Assembly: GCF_000622385.1 (NCBI RefSeq)
Contig: NZ_JASD01000008.1
Coordinates: 2,914,001 to 2,978,000 of the forward strand
DNA: 64,000 nt
Direction of reading: 5' to 3'
From: Sulfitobacter noctilucicola
GTDB lineage: Bacteria; Pseudomonadota; Alphaproteobacteria; Rhodobacterales; Rhodobacteraceae
The position numbers and the translations under genes are program-made. Shown in pieces: positions 9,146 to 19,138 of the stretch (its first letter is position 1; each line of letters starts with the position of its first letter). The notes under the pieces are model-generated. The model did not search any database. It was not told the DNA's origin and saw nothing but the letters and a program-made list of their open reading frames with translations.

Positions 9146-12100
9146 ATGACAACGCCCAAGATTTCTCTCAATGACCGTTTCGATCTCGAAAAGAGCCCGG
9201 TGCTGCTGAACGGCACGCAGGCGCTGGTTCGGATGATGTTGATGCAGGCGGAGCGTGACCGTGTGGCGGGGCTGAATACGGCCGGTTTGGTCACGGGGTA
9301 CCGCGGATCGCCGCTAGGGGCCGTTGACCTGCAAATGGCCAAGGCCGAGAAGTTTCTGACCGAAAAGAATGTGACGTTTCAAGCTGGGTTGAACGAAGAC
9401 CTTGCGGCGACCGCGCTTTGGGGGGCGCAGCAGGCCGAAGTACGCGGCGAGGGCAAATATGATGGTGTTTTCGGTTTGTGGTACGGCAAAGGCCCGGGTG
9501 TCGACCGTTCGGGTGACGTAATGCGCCACGCCAACATGGCGGGGACGTCGAAACATGGCGGCGTTTTGATGGCGATGGGGGATGACCACACTGGCGAATC
9601 TTCTACCGTGTTGCACCAGTCCGAATTTGCGATGATCGACAGCTATATGCCTGTGGTCAGCCCTGCGGGTGTGCAAGAGGTTCTGGACTACGGCATCTAT
9701 GGCTGGGCGCTGTCACGGTTCTCGGGGCTTTGGGTTGGCCTCAAGACGATGAAAGATACGGTCGAGGTCACATCCGTTGTGGACGGTGATCCGCACCGCA
9801 TGTCGTTCGTGACGCCGGAATTCAACATGCCGGAAGGCGGGCTGAATATCCGTCTTGTGGATGAGCGGATCGCACAGGAAGCGCGGCTGATCGACTACAA
9901 GCGCTATGCAGCCGAAGCGTTCAGCCACGCCAATGGCATGGATAAACGTGTATGGGGCAAACCGGGCGCAAAGATCGGCTTTGTAGCGGCGGGCAAGAAC
10001 TGGCTGGATCTGCTTCACGCGCTCAGCTTGCTGAATATCGACGAGAACGAAGCCGAACGGCTGGGCATCACCACATACAAGGTGGGGCAGACCTGGCCGT
10101 TGAACATGCGCGGCTTCCATGACTGGGCAGAAGACCTCGACCTGATCGTTGTGGTGGAGGAAAAGCGCAAGCTGATCGAAGTTCAGATCAAGGAAGCGCT
10201 TTTTGACGATGACATGCGCCACCGCGTCTACGGCGGTCGCAAGAACGGGCAGGAATTCTTTACGGCGCGCTGGGCGCTTGATCCGGTCGACATTGCCGAA
10301 AAGCTGGGTCACGTCCTCATCGAGGAAGGCCGCGAGACAGATGGCATCAAAGCGGGCCTTGCCGCGCTGGATGAAGCGCGGCGGGGTGACAACGCCGAAG
10401 AAATCGCCGCGCGACTGCCGTACTTCTGCTCGGGCTGTCCGCATAACTCTTCCACCAAGGTGCCCGAAGGCAGCCGTGCTTACGCAGGCATCGGGTGTCA
10501 CTTCATGGCGCAGTGGATGGACCGTGAAACCCTTGGATTTACCCATATGGGCGGCGAGGGAGCCAACTGGATCGGTGAGGCACCTTTTTCGACCCGTGCC
10601 CATGTGTTTCAGAACCTTGGCGATGGCACCTACAACCACTCCGGTGTGCAGGCGATCCGCGCCGCTATCGCGGCGAAGACCAACATCACGTATAAAATCC
10701 TCTATAACGACGCGGTTGCGATGACCGGCGGTCAGCACAATGAGGGTGATCTGGACGCGCCGCGCATCGTGGCAGAACTCAAGGCGATGGGGGTCAAACA
10801 CCTTGCCGTCGTCTATGACGAGAAAGAAGATGTAGAGGCCGCTGCCTTTAAAGGTGTGCCAATGCACGAACGCGCCATGCTCGATACGGTGCAAAAGGAT
10901 TTCGCCACCAAGGAGGGCGTGAGCGCCATCGTCTACGTGCAGACCTGTGCGGCTGAAAAGCGCCGCCGGCGCAAGCGCGGGCTGTTTCCCGACCCTGACA
11001 AGCGGCTCTTTATCAACACGGATGTCTGCGAAGGGTGCGGCGATTGCGGTGTGCAATCCAACTGCGTGTCGATTGTCCCCGAAGAAACCGAACTGGGCCG
11101 CAAGCGGGCCATTGATCAATCGTCCTGCAACAAGGATTTTTCCTGTATCAAAGGGTTCTGCCCGTCCTTCGTAACCTTGGAGGGTGCGCAGATCCGCAAG
11201 GAGGCAACCGCCGAAATCGACATCCCGGACTTGCCGATGCCACAGCTGCCCACGATCAATGGCACGCATAACGTGGTGATCACCGGAGTCGGCGGGACCG
11301 GCGTTGTCACCATCGGTGCGCTTATGGCGCAGGCAGCACAGCTTGATGGCAAAGGTGCCGGCATGATGGAGATGGCAGGTCTCGCTCAAAAGGGTGGTGC
11401 GGTGCACATCCACTGCCGTCTGGCGAACGATCCTGCGGATATCTCTGCAATTCGGGTCGCGACAGGCGAAGCGCATGCGCTTATTGGCGGCGACCTGGTG
11501 GTCTCTGCGGGGTCCAAAACTCTTGGCCTGACCCGTGCGGGACAAACTGGTGCTGTAGTCAATGCGCACCAGATCATCACGGGCGACTTTACCCGCGATA
11601 CCGAGTTCCAGATGCCCTATGACCGGCTTGAGCTGGCTTTGCAGGCGCGTCTGAAAGACGACGTTACGCTGTTTGATGCCTCTGATCTGGCGAAGGCGGC
11701 GCTGGGCGACAGTATCTTCTCGAACATGATGGTTCTGGGTGGGGCATGGCAAAAGGGTCTTCTGCCGCTGACACTGGATTCGATGCAGGAAGCGATCCGT
11801 CTGAATGGTGCTGCGGTTGATCGTAACCTGCGGGCCTTTGAGATCGGGCGCTGGGCTGCGCTCTATCCGCAAGACGCGGCAAGGGTTGCGGAGCCCACGG
11901 TGATTGCATTGCCCAAAACGCTGGATGAAAAGATCGCCTTTCGCAAAGACCACCTGACGGCATATCAGGGTAAGCGGCTGGCCAAACGATATGAAAAGCT
12001 CGTGTCCTCAGCCGAGGATCGCAGCGTGAAAGAAGCGCTGGCCGAAGGGTATCACAAGCTGTTGGCTTATAAGGACGAATACGAAGTGGCGCGGCTGTTG

Positions 12101-12544
12101 TTAAGCAGCCGTGAAAAGGCGAAAGCCGAGTTCGAGGGCGATTTCAAAATGTCCTTCAACCTTGCCCCGCCGATGTTGTCCAAGACCGGGCCTGACGGGC
12201 GGCCGATGAAACGCGAATTCGGCCCATGGCTTGAAAGCCCCTTGCGGGTGCTGGCCAAGCTTAAAGGCTTGCGCGGCACACCTTTTGACGTGTTCGGCTA
12301 CACCGCCGAACGCAAGATGGAACGGGCGCTGATCAAGCAGTACGAAGCCGACATGGCCGAGGTCTTACCCAAGCTGAGCGATAACACTCGCGAGGCGATT
12401 GTCGCGCTGGCTGCATTGCCCAAGGATATCCGCGGGTTCGGACCGGTAAAACAGGCGAACGAGCAAAAGGCGGCCAAACGGCGGGAGGAACTGCTCAGCG
12501 TGATCCGTGCAGGCGGGCCACAACTGTCGAAAGCGGCTGAGTGA
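9146..12544 (+). CDS. indolepyruvate ferredoxin oxidoreductase, fused alpha/beta
   Basis: The 1132-residue single-chain enzyme oxidatively decarboxylates aryl-pyruvates (indolepyruvate, phenylpyruvate) from aromatic amino acid breakdown to aryl-acetyl-CoA, passing electrons to ferredoxin. The N-terminal thiamine-diphosphate half has GLVTGYRGSPLG. A central region holds cysteine clusters (CSGCPHNS, CEGCGDCG, and SCIKGFCPSF) for Fe-S binding. The gamma-type domain follows with GVGGTGVVTIGAL. A good ribosome binding site GGGGAGG precedes ATG 9146. Two-subunit archaeal IorA/IorB correspond to the two halves; fusion is the usual proteobacterial form. The divergent LysR gene is a candidate regulator. 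Confidence 0.92.
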   Translation: MTTPKISLNDRFDLEKSPVLLNGTQALVRMMLMQAERDRVAGLNTAGLVTGYRGSPLGAVDLQMAKAEKFLTEKNVTFQAGLNEDLAATALWGAQQAEVRGEGKYDGVFGLWYGKGPGVDRSGDVMRHANMAGTSKHGGVLMAMGDDHTGESSTVLHQSEFAMIDSYMPVVSPAGVQEVLDYGIYGWALSRFSGLWVGLKTMKDTVEVTSVVDGDPHRMSFVTPEFNMPEGGLNIRLVDERIAQEARLIDYKRYAAEAFSHANGMDKRVWGKPGAKIGFVAAGKNWLDLLHALSLLNIDENEAERLGITTYKVGQTWPLNMRGFHDWAEDLDLIVVVEEKRKLIEVQIKEALFDDDMRHRVYGGRKNGQEFFTARWALDPVDIAEKLGHVLIEEGRETDGIKAGLAALDEARRGDNAEEIAARLPYFCSGCPHNSSTKVPEGSRAYAGIGCHFMAQWMDRETLGFTHMGGEGANWIGEAPFSTRAHVFQNLGDGTYNHSGVQAIRAAIAAKTNITYKILYNDAVAMTGGQHNEGDLDAPRIVAELKAMGVKHLAVVYDEKEDVEAAAFKGVPMHERAMLDTVQKDFATKEGVSAIVYVQTCAAEKRRRRKRGLFPDPDKRLFINTDVCEGCGDCGVQSNCVSIVPEETELGRKRAIDQSSCNKDFSCIKGFCPSFVTLEGAQIRKEATAEIDIPDLPMPQLPTINGTHNVVITGVGGTGVVTIGALMAQAAQLDGKGAGMMEMAGLAQKGGAVHIHCRLANDPADISAIRVATGEAHALIGGDLVVSAGSKTLGLTRAGQTGAVVNAHQIITGDFTRDTEFQMPYDRLELALQARLKDDVTLFDASDLAKAALGDSIFSNMMVLGGAWQKGLLPLTLDSMQEAIRLNGAAVDRNLRAFEIGRWAALYPQDAARVAEPTVIALPKTLDEKIAFRKDHLTAYQGKRLAKRYEKLVSSAEDRSVKEALAEGYHKLLAYKDEYEVARLLLSSREKAKAEFEGDFKMSFNLAPPMLSKTGPDGRPMKREFGPWLESPLRVLAKLKGLRGTPFDVFGYTAERKMERALIKQYEADMAEVLPKLSDNTREAIVALAALPKDIRGFGPVKQANEQKAAKRREELLSVIRAGGPQLSKAAE

Positions 12545-12611
12545 TTTGTCACGGTTTTGTTGCATCTGAAAGATACTGTCGCCAGAACACCGGCAACGGA
12601 GATCAATAAGA

Positions 12612-13493
12612 ATGATGCAGGCAGAAATCACGCGCAGAAATGACATCAGCTATGCTTATGCTGTGCAAAGCAAATCCGGACGTGCGCTGGTCCGGTTGCT
12701 GGAAAACTCTACGGGCCGTCGGCGTCTTATCCGTCGCGCCCGTGGCTATGAAAAAGACATTTCGGCAGGCCACAGTTTCTTCGACGTGATGATCCAACGC
12801 TACGGTCTGACACTTGAGATCGCAGGCGGGTCTCTGGATATGATCCCGCGCGACGGTCCGGTCATTTTTATCGCCAACCACCCCTATGGTATTCTGGACG
12901 GGTTGATGCTGGGCCATATCATGTCCGTCACACGCGGTGATTTCAGGATAATGGCGAATTCGGTGTTCAACCGTGCCGAAGACCTTAACCGCCATCTGCT
13001 GCCGATCAGTTTTGACGCAGATAAAGAAGCCCTTGCGCTGAACCTCGCCACCCGCCGGGAGGCATTGGGTTATCTGGGGCAGGGCGGTGCCATCGGAATC
13101 TTCCCGGGAGGAACTGTCAGTACCAGTGCGCGGCCCTTCTCCCGACCAATGGATCCGGGCTGGCGCGGTTTCACAGCGCGTATGGTCGCAAAATCCAACG
13201 CGATCGTGGTGCCCATCTATTTTGACGGTCACACCAGCCGGATGTTCCAACTGGCAAGCCATATGCACCCAACGCTGCGCCTTGGCCTGTTGATCAAGGA
13301 GTTCCGCAAACGGATCGACCGACCGGTGCGTGTGGTCATCGGGGAGCCATTGCAACGTGACGTTTTGGACCCATTGGCGCGTGACGCAAAAGGCATGATG
13401 GATTTCCTGCGCAAAGCCACCTATGAGTTGTCTCCAGAGCCGCTGGTGACAACCGAGCTTGGCTTTGAGTTTGAGGAACATTATCGCGCCTGA
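12612..13493 (+). CDS. 1-acyl-glycerol-phosphate-type acyltransferase
   Basis: The 293-residue protein has the PlsC-family acyltransferase block NHPYGILDG (catalytic His-Asp pair) near residues 93-101, and FPGGTVS further on, matching the acceptor-binding motif. It belongs to the hemolysin/lysophospholipid acyltransferase group that acylates lyso-lipids, including ornithine lipid precursors in some relatives. No N-terminal signal or obvious membrane helix is seen. Two ATG codons stand in tandem at 12612 and 12615 after GGAGATCAATAAGA. It lies 15 bases upstream of murI, so both may be cotranscribed. The exact acyl donor and acceptor remain open. Confidence 0.85.
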   Translation: MMQAEITRRNDISYAYAVQSKSGRALVRLLENSTGRRRLIRRARGYEKDISAGHSFFDVMIQRYGLTLEIAGGSLDMIPRDGPVIFIANHPYGILDGLMLGHIMSVTRGDFRIMANSVFNRAEDLNRHLLPISFDADKEALALNLATRREALGYLGQGGAIGIFPGGTVSTSARPFSRPMDPGWRGFTARMVAKSNAIVVPIYFDGHTSRMFQLASHMHPTLRLGLLIKEFRKRIDRPVRVVIGEPLQRDVLDPLARDAKGMMDFLRKATYELSPEPLVTTELGFEFEEHYRA

Positions 13494-13508
13494 AAGGGCA
13501 GTTGCGCC

Positions 13509-14318
13509 ATGGCAGTAGGAATTTTTGACAGTGGTTTGGGCGGTCTCACCGTCCTGTCGGCCGTGCAGGAACGTCTGCCGGAGGTAGATTTTATCTATCT
13601 CGCGGACAGCGCCCATGCGCCTTATGGCGTGCGCACCCCTGACGACATCTACAACCTCACAGTTGCCGCCACGCAGCGTCTGTTCGATGCAGGCTGCGAT
13701 CTGGTTATTCTGGCCTGTAACACCGCATCGGCTGCCGCTTTGCGCCGGATGCAGGAATCGTGGGTGCCGGATGACAAACGTGTTCTGGGTGTCTTTGTGC
13801 CATTGATCGAGGCGATGACAGAACGCCAGTGGGGCGATAATTCGCCGCCGCGTGAAGTTGCGGTCAAACATGTGGCGTTGTTTGCGACGCCGGCCACGGT
13901 TGCCAGCCGCGCCTTTCAACGCGAACTGGCTTTTCGAGCGATTGGTGTGGACGTTGAAGCACAGGCCTGTGGCGGTGTTGTAGATGCGATCGAAGAGGGG
14001 GACTTCATCCTCGCTGAAGCCTTGGTGCGGTCGCATGTCGATGCACTGCGTCGCAAGATGCCGCAACCGCAAGCCGCTATTCTGGGGTGCACCCACTACC
14101 CGCTGATGCAGGACACCTTTCAGGACGCTTTGGGCGCGGATGTGACAGTCTATTCGCAAGCCGATCTGGTCGCTGAAAGCCTTGCCGATTACCTGACGCG
14201 TCACCCTGACAAATTAGGCGCGGGCGAGACGGCTTTCCTGACGACCGGTGATCCCAAGCAGGTCAGCAGCCGCGCGACACAGTTCTTGCGACGATCAATC
14301 CAGTTCACTGCCGCTTGA
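13509..14318 (+). CDS. murI: glutamate racemase
   Basis: MurI converts L-glutamate to D-glutamate for peptidoglycan. The 269-residue product has IFDSGLGGL at the start, the first catalytic cysteine in [10 protein letters not shown] and the second in [10 protein letters not shown], the pair that deprotonates and reprotonates the substrate. ADSAHAPYG is also typical. It follows the acyltransferase by 15 bases and precedes argC by 39, all on the plus strand. The length is normal for the family and both cysteines are intact. Confidence 0.96.
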   Translation: MAVGIFDSGLGGLTVLSAVQERLPEVDFIYLADSAHAPYGVRTPDDIYNLTVAATQRLFDAGCDLVILACNTASAAALRRMQESWVPDDKRVLGVFVPLIEAMTERQWGDNSPPREVAVKHVALFATPATVASRAFQRELAFRAIGVDVEAQACGGVVDAIEEGDFILAEALVRSHVDALRRKMPQPQAAILGCTHYPLMQDTFQDALGADVTVYSQADLVAESLADYLTRHPDKLGAGETAFLTTGDPKQVSSRATQFLRRSIQFTAA

Positions 14319-14357
14319 TTTTCGTCTAAAGACACACCCGAACAAGGGATTACGACC

Positions 14358-15383
14358 ATGTACAATATCGCCATTCTTGGCGCGTCAGGTTATACCGGCG
14401 CTGAGCTGATCCGGTTGATTGCCGGGCATTCTTCTATGCAGATCAAAGCTTTGGGGGGGAACTCCAAAGCCGGTCAAAAGATGGGAGACGTCTTTCCCCA
14501 CCTGCGTCATCTGGACCTGCCCGATCTTGTCACCGCAGACGAGATCAATTTCGCGGAAATCGACCTTTGTTTTTGCGCATTGCCGCATAAGACTTCACAA
14601 GAGGTGATCTCGAAACTTCCAGCCGATCTAAAAATCGTGGATTTGTCCGCCGATTTCCGGCTGCGCGACCCCGAAGAATACGAAAAATGGTACGGTAACC
14701 CGCACGCCGCACTGGAGCAGCAGAAAGAAGCTGTCTACGGGCTGACAGAATTTTACCGCGAAGAGATCAAAGCGGCGCGGCTGGTCGCCGGGACAGGGTG
14801 CAATGCGGCAACTGGCCAATTTGCGCTGCGGCCCTTGATCGAAGCTGATTTGATTGATCTGGATGACATCATTCTGGACTTGAAATGCGCGGTATCGGGC
14901 GCGGGACGTGCGCTTAAGGAAAACCTTCTGCACGCGGAGCTGTCAGAAGGGTATCACGCCTATGCTGTTGGTGGCACGCACCGGCACTTGGGCGAATTCG
15001 ATCAGGAATTTTCGGTGCTGGCAGGACGTCCTGTAAAGGTTCAGTTCACGCCGCATCTTATTCCTGCGAACAGGGGCATCTTGGCGACTGTTTACGTGAA
15101 GGGTGACCCGCAAGCCATTCATGCTGCTTTTGAAAAAGCATATTCATCTGAACCGTTCATCGAGGTGGTTCCCTTTGGCCAAACACCTAGTACACGCCAC
15201 ATCAGAGGGTCGAACTTTTGCCATATCGGTGTGTCTGGCGATCGTATTGAAGGGCGCGCAATCGTGACGGCGGCACTCGACAATCTGACAAAGGGCAGCA
15301 GCGGGCAGGCGTTGCAGAATGCCAATCTGATGTTAGGTATAGAAGAGACCGAAGGGCTGATGATGGCCCCGCTCTTTCCCTGA
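14358..15383 (+). CDS. argC: N-acetyl-gamma-glutamyl-phosphate reductase
   Basis: ArgC makes N-acetylglutamate semialdehyde in arginine synthesis. The 341-residue protein begins with the NADP-binding Rossmann loop [12 protein letters not shown] and contains the catalytic cysteine in AGTGCNAATG, followed by the C-terminal GGTHRH segment. It is the long bacterial form of ArgC. The gap to ccmE is only 15 bases. It could therefore share a transcript with the cytochrome c maturation genes, an arrangement familiar in Rhodobacterales. Confidence 0.96.
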   Translation: MYNIAILGASGYTGAELIRLIAGHSSMQIKALGGNSKAGQKMGDVFPHLRHLDLPDLVTADEINFAEIDLCFCALPHKTSQEVISKLPADLKIVDLSADFRLRDPEEYEKWYGNPHAALEQQKEAVYGLTEFYREEIKAARLVAGTGCNAATGQFALRPLIEADLIDLDDIILDLKCAVSGAGRALKENLLHAELSEGYHAYAVGGTHRHLGEFDQEFSVLAGRPVKVQFTPHLIPANRGILATVYVKGDPQAIHAAFEKAYSSEPFIEVVPFGQTPSTRHIRGSNFCHIGVSGDRIEGRAIVTAALDNLTKGSSGQALQNANLMLGIEETEGLMMAPLFP

Positions 15384-15398
15384 CCTGCGCGAGGTGCC

Positions 15399-15842
15399 AT
15401 GAAAAGCCTTAAGAAACATAGACGTATCCAAGTCATCGCAGTAGCGGTTGTCGCGTTGATCGCCTCGACTGCGTTGATTGGCTACGCCATGCGCGACGGG
15501 ATCAACTTCTTTCGGGCTCCTAGTCAGGTGATGGCCGAACCGCCCAGCCCGACAGAGGTGTTCCGAATTGGTGGTTTGGTCGAAGAGGGATCATTGGTGC
15601 GCGGTCAAAGCGAAACCGTGAGTTTCAGCGTTACAGACGGCGGTGCGTCCGTGCCAGTTACATTTACTGGGGTTTTGCCTGATCTGTTCGAAGAAAATCA
15701 AGGCATGGTCGGGACAGGCCGTTACGTGAACGGTGTCTTTGAAGCGACTGAAATTCTTGCAAAACACGATGAGACTTATATGCCAGCAGAGGTCGTTGAT
15801 GCGCTGAAAGAACAGGGCGTCTACGTCGAGCCTGAAAGCTGA
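15399..15842 (+). CDS. ccmE: cytochrome c maturation heme chaperone CcmE
   Basis: CcmE carries heme covalently in the periplasm and hands it to the CcmF/CcmH lyase. The 147-residue protein has a short basic N-terminus, one membrane anchor (about residues 11-30) and an OB-fold domain. The heme-binding motif AKHDETYMP contains His123 and Tyr127. Length and motif are standard. It is separated from ccmF by two genes that look like a lysis cassette, not by ccm genes. ccmA, ccmB, ccmC and ccmD are not in the window. Confidence 0.97.
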   Translation: MKSLKKHRRIQVIAVAVVALIASTALIGYAMRDGINFFRAPSQVMAEPPSPTEVFRIGGLVEEGSLVRGQSETVSFSVTDGGASVPVTFTGVLPDLFEENQGMVGTGRYVNGVFEATEILAKHDETYMPAEVVDALKEQGVYVEPES

Positions 15843-15867
15843 GACCGAACGGTCCTCCTAACATCTG

Positions 15868-15875
15868 TTAACCAG
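15868..15875 (+). promoter_or_regulatory. CtrA-type half site upstream of the lysis cassette
   Basis: TTAACCAG lies 44 bases before the endolysin ATG and closely matches the CtrA half-site TTAACCAT. Seven bases upstream is CCTA, a poor first half, so the whole reads CCTA-N7-TTAAC. CtrA is needed for expression of the GTA lysis genes in Rhodobacter capsulatus; whether it binds here is inference. Confidence 0.4.
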
Positions 15876-15919
15876 TTTATGCGCTTTTGATCGGGGTTCA
15901 GCCGGTCAGGAGCAGCAGT

Positions 15920-16531
15920 ATGAAAACCGTTCGGGAAATTGCAGAAGATATCGTGATCCGCGAGGGCGGGTTTGTAAATGATCCCGATGACCCGGGCGGT
16001 GCGACCAACTTTGGTGTGACCATCCACACCATGCGCCGACTTGGCGTTGATATCACCAACGACGGCGTGGTCGATGTGCGTGATGTCCGCGCGCTTAGTC
16101 GGGGGCAGGCGGTTGATATCTTTATCAAACACTATTTTGCGCAGCCCCGTATCGGGGAACTGCCACAGCCTTTGCAGGCCAGTGTGTTTGATATGTATGT
16201 GAATGCCGGCAACAACGCGATCCGCATCTTGCAACAACTGCTGCGTGATATCGGGATCAACGTGACAGTTGATGGTTTGTTGGGACCCCAGAGCATTGCG
16301 GCAGCTACGCAAGCCATGCGCGCAGCACCCAACCATCTGGTTGATGCCTACGGTATTGCGCGACGCAACTATTACTTCCGGCTGGCAGACAAACGCGCGG
16401 CCAGTCGAAAATTTGCCCGGTCAAGGGCAGGCGGCAAAGGTGGCTGGATCAAGCGGGCAGAGGAATTCATCGCGCCGGTCTACCACCTGAGCGAAGCAGA
16501 ATTTCAAAAGAGGGTGGCATCATGGGGTTGA
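15920..16531 (+). CDS. GH108-type endolysin (N-acetylmuramidase), GTA lysis-cassette type
   Basis: The 203-residue protein opens with the glycosyl hydrolase 108 block REGGFVNDPDDPGGATNFGV, whose Glu15 is the expected catalytic acid. It ends with a peptidoglycan-binding segment around VDGLLGPQSIAAATQAM. No signal peptide is present, so export would need the holin encoded next (10-base overlap). The ATG at 15920 follows CAGGAGCAGC; an in-frame start at 15887 lacks such support. Position between ccmE and ccmF, and pairing with a GTA-type holin, point to the unlinked lysis genes of the gene transfer agent (compare rcc00555/rcc00556 of R. capsulatus). That functional link is inference. Confidence 0.88.
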   Translation: MKTVREIAEDIVIREGGFVNDPDDPGGATNFGVTIHTMRRLGVDITNDGVVDVRDVRALSRGQAVDIFIKHYFAQPRIGELPQPLQASVFDMYVNAGNNAIRILQQLLRDIGINVTVDGLLGPQSIAAATQAMRAAPNHLVDAYGIARRNYYFRLADKRAASRKFARSRAGGKGGWIKRAEEFIAPVYHLSEAEFQKRVASWG

Positions 16532-17097
16532 TGGAACGGGTGTTGACGATGGTCTTCGGCGGGCAGTCCAATGTCGTGCGGGATACGGTTGAGGTATTCC
16601 GAGAGAATGCCGAAGCGGGTGCCGTACGCAATGCACATGTGCAGGGGCAGGCTATGACCCAATTCGGGACTGAATTTATGGTCGAGCGGCGCGGCGGTTT
16701 TGACCGCTTTATGGACGGGTTGAACCGTCTGCCCCGTCCGGCGCTTGCCTTGGGCACCTTGGGGTTGTTCGTGTCCGCCATGGTTGCACCTTTGTGGTTT
16801 TCCGAGCGGATGCAGGGGATCGCCTTGGTGCCGGAGCCGCTATGGTGGCTCTTGGGTGTGATTGTGTCATTCTATTTCGGGGCGCGTCATCAGGTCAAAG
16901 CGCAGGAATTCCAGCGGGAAATCACAGATACGATCATTCGCGTACCGCAAGTGCTGAACAACATCCAGGAAATCCGTAAAATGGCGGCAGACAGCGTGGC
17001 GGCCGCCGACACGGGACCAGACGCTACACTGGCCGCAACTGCGGTGAAATCCGAAGGGAATGCTGCACTTGAGGCATGGCAACGCAGCCGCGCCTGA
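16522..17097 (+). CDS. holin family protein (GTA_holin_3TM-like)
   Basis: The 191-residue protein has an amphipathic N-terminal third and two clear hydrophobic segments at about residues 73-93 and 100-118. Its C-terminal tail is rich in Lys, Gln and Glu (QVKAQEFQREITDTIIR). This is the architecture of the holin family found with gene transfer agents, which permeabilises the inner membrane so that a signal-less endolysin reaches the wall. It overlaps the endolysin by 10 bases. It is followed 73 bases later by ccmF. The sequence does not reveal an antiholin or a dual start with certainty. Confidence 0.8.
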   Translation: MGLMERVLTMVFGGQSNVVRDTVEVFRENAEAGAVRNAHVQGQAMTQFGTEFMVERRGGFDRFMDGLNRLPRPALALGTLGLFVSAMVAPLWFSERMQGIALVPEPLWWLLGVIVSFYFGARHQVKAQEFQREITDTIIRVPQVLNNIQEIRKMAADSVAAADTGPDATLAATAVKSEGNAALEAWQRSRA

Positions 17098-17170
17098 CTG
17101 CGACGGAATGCGCGGCCTCTGAGCGCGGATTGCCATGGCGCAAAGCAGGTTTTCGGCCTATATTTCCGCC

Positions 17171-19138
17171 ATGATTACAGAAGTCGGACATTTCGCCCTG
17201 ATCCTCGCCTTTCTTGTGGCGATTGTTCAGATGATCGTACCTCTGATTGGTGCGCATAAACGCTGGACCGGATGGATGGCCGTTGCCGAGCCTGCAGCGG
17301 GCGCGCAATTTGCGCTGACGGCGCTGGCCTTCGGGGCGTTGATGTGGGCCTTTGTGGTCTCCGACTTCTCGTTAAGGCTGGTCTGGCTGAACAGCCATTC
17401 CGCGAAACCGATGCTGTATAAGATTAGTGGTACATGGGGCAATCACGAGGGCTCCATGCTGCTGTGGGTGCTGATTGTGACCCTGTTCGGTGCAACTGCC
17501 GCGTGGTTCGGCGGTGGCCTTCCGCCCACCTTACGTGCACGCGTGCTAAGCGTTCAGTCTGCAATTGCGGTCGCGTTCTTTGCCTTTATCCTCTTCACTT
17601 CCAACCCCTTCCTGCGTCTAGACACGCCGCCTTTTGACGGACAGGACCTGAACCCGTTGTTGCAAGACCCCGGTTTGGCGTTTCACCCGCCGTTCCTGTA
17701 TCTGGGCTACGTTGGTCTAAGCATGGCGTTCAGCTTTGCAGTCGCCGCCCTGATCGAGGGCCGCGTAGATGCGGCGTGGGGGCGTTGGGTGCGTCCATGG
17801 ACGCTGGCCGCATGGGTTTTTCTGACCATCGGCATCGCGCTTGGTTCCTGGTGGGCATATTACGAGCTGGGCTGGGGCGGCTTTTGGTTCTGGGATCCGG
17901 TCGAGAACGCGAGCTTCATGCCGTGGCTGCTGGCCGCAGCGCTTTTGCACTCAGCCATCGTGGTGGAGAAGCGGGAAAGCCTGAAAAGCTGGACGATACT
18001 GCTGGCTATTCTCGCCTTCGGGTTTTCGCTGATCGGCACGTTCATTGTTCGATCCGGTCTGCTGACATCTGTGCATGCATTTGCCAATGATCCCGAGCGC
18101 GGGGTCTTTATCCTGATGATTATGGGTTTCTTCATGGGCGGGGCGCTGGTGCTCTTTACCCTTCGTGCAGGCGCGATGGAGGCGAAAGGTGTCTTTGGTT
18201 TGCAGAGCCGTGAATCTGCGCTTGTGGTGAATAACCTTCTGCTCGCAGTGTCATGTTTCGTGGTGTTTGTGGGCACGATGTGGCCTCTGGTGGCCGAGAT
18301 GTTCTTTGACCGTAAGCTCAGCGTGGGACCGCCCTTCTTTAACGCGGCATTTACGCCGTTCATGGTCGCGCTGGGTCTGATCCTGCCGGTCGGTTCTGTG
18401 CTACCGTGGAAACGTGCGAGTATACTGCGAGCAATGTGGCCACTGCGTTATGTATTTCTGCTGGCGCTTGCGGTGGGCGGCCTTGCCTATGCGATGCAGA
18501 CGGGGCGTGGGTTGATCGGACCTGTTGGCCTGTTTCTGGGCGCATGGATGGTGATGGGTGTCATTGTTGAATTGCTTCAGCGCACCGGTCGCGGCGGGGA
18601 CCGTTGGGGGCGTTTGCGCCGATTGCCGCGTGCGGATTGGGGCAAGGCCGCGGCACACGCGGGCTTGGGGGTGACCATGGCCGGTGTTGCCGGACTGACC
18701 GCCTGGACCATTGATGATATCCGCGTGGCGCAGATTGATACGCCATGGCAAGTTGGCGATTATGAGTTCACCTTGAATGATGTACGCGAGGTTCGAGGGC
18801 CGAACTACCTCTCGACAATGGCCTCTGTGACGCTTGCCAAGGATGGCAAGAAGATCGCCGACCTTCAGCCCGAAAAGCGGTTCTATCCGGTGGCGCAGAT
18901 GCCAACGACCGAAGCGGCGATTGATTACGATCTTAAACGCGATGTCTATGTCGTGATCGGCGATGCGCAGGAAGGGGGCGGGCACACTGTGCGCGTCTAT
19001 ATCAAGCCGTTGACCAACTGGATCTGGATTGGCTCTGCCATGATGGCCCTGGGTGGATTGCTTAGTCTGACGGACAGACGGTTCCGCGTAGGTGCCGGAG
19101 CGGCCAAGCGACGTCGCGAAACGGTGCCAGCAGAATGA
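17171..19138 (+). CDS. ccmF: heme lyase CcmF
   Basis: CcmF is the large polytopic inner-membrane subunit that joins heme to apocytochrome c. The 655-residue product has about a dozen hydrophobic helices and the WWD-domain heme motif WGGFWFWDPVENASFMPWL at about residues 235-253, with conserved His elsewhere (WGNHEGSMLLW). I chose ATG 17171 (MITEVGHFAL), the usual family start, over an in-frame start at 17135. Its stop overlaps the ccmH start by 4 bases, matching their joint role in the lyase complex. Confidence 0.97.
   Translation: MITEVGHFALILAFLVAIVQMIVPLIGAHKRWTGWMAVAEPAAGAQFALTALAFGALMWAFVVSDFSLRLVWLNSHSAKPMLYKISGTWGNHEGSMLLWVLIVTLFGATAAWFGGGLPPTLRARVLSVQSAIAVAFFAFILFTSNPFLRLDTPPFDGQDLNPLLQDPGLAFHPPFLYLGYVGLSMAFSFAVAALIEGRVDAAWGRWVRPWTLAAWVFLTIGIALGSWWAYYELGWGGFWFWDPVENASFMPWLLAAALLHSAIVVEKRESLKSWTILLAILAFGFSLIGTFIVRSGLLTSVHAFANDPERGVFILMIMGFFMGGALVLFTLRAGAMEAKGVFGLQSRESALVVNNLLLAVSCFVVFVGTMWPLVAEMFFDRKLSVGPPFFNAAFTPFMVALGLILPVGSVLPWKRASILRAMWPLRYVFLLALAVGGLAYAMQTGRGLIGPVGLFLGAWMVMGVIVELLQRTGRGGDRWGRLRRLPRADWGKAAAHAGLGVTMAGVAGLTAWTIDDIRVAQIDTPWQVGDYEFTLNDVREVRGPNYLSTMASVTLAKDGKKIADLQPEKRFYPVAQMPTTEAAIDYDLKRDVYVVIGDAQEGGGHTVRVYIKPLTNWIWIGSAMMALGGLLSLTDRRFRVGAGAAKRRRETVPAE

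Noticed and set aside
9713..11953. 746-codon frame opposite the indolepyruvate oxidoreductase
   Set aside because: A long antisense frame caused by high GC and codon bias; the plus-strand gene has clear domains and a ribosome binding site.
12603..14204. 533-codon minus-strand frame across the acyltransferase and murI
   Set aside because: Antisense shadow of two recognisable genes with no family resemblance of its own.
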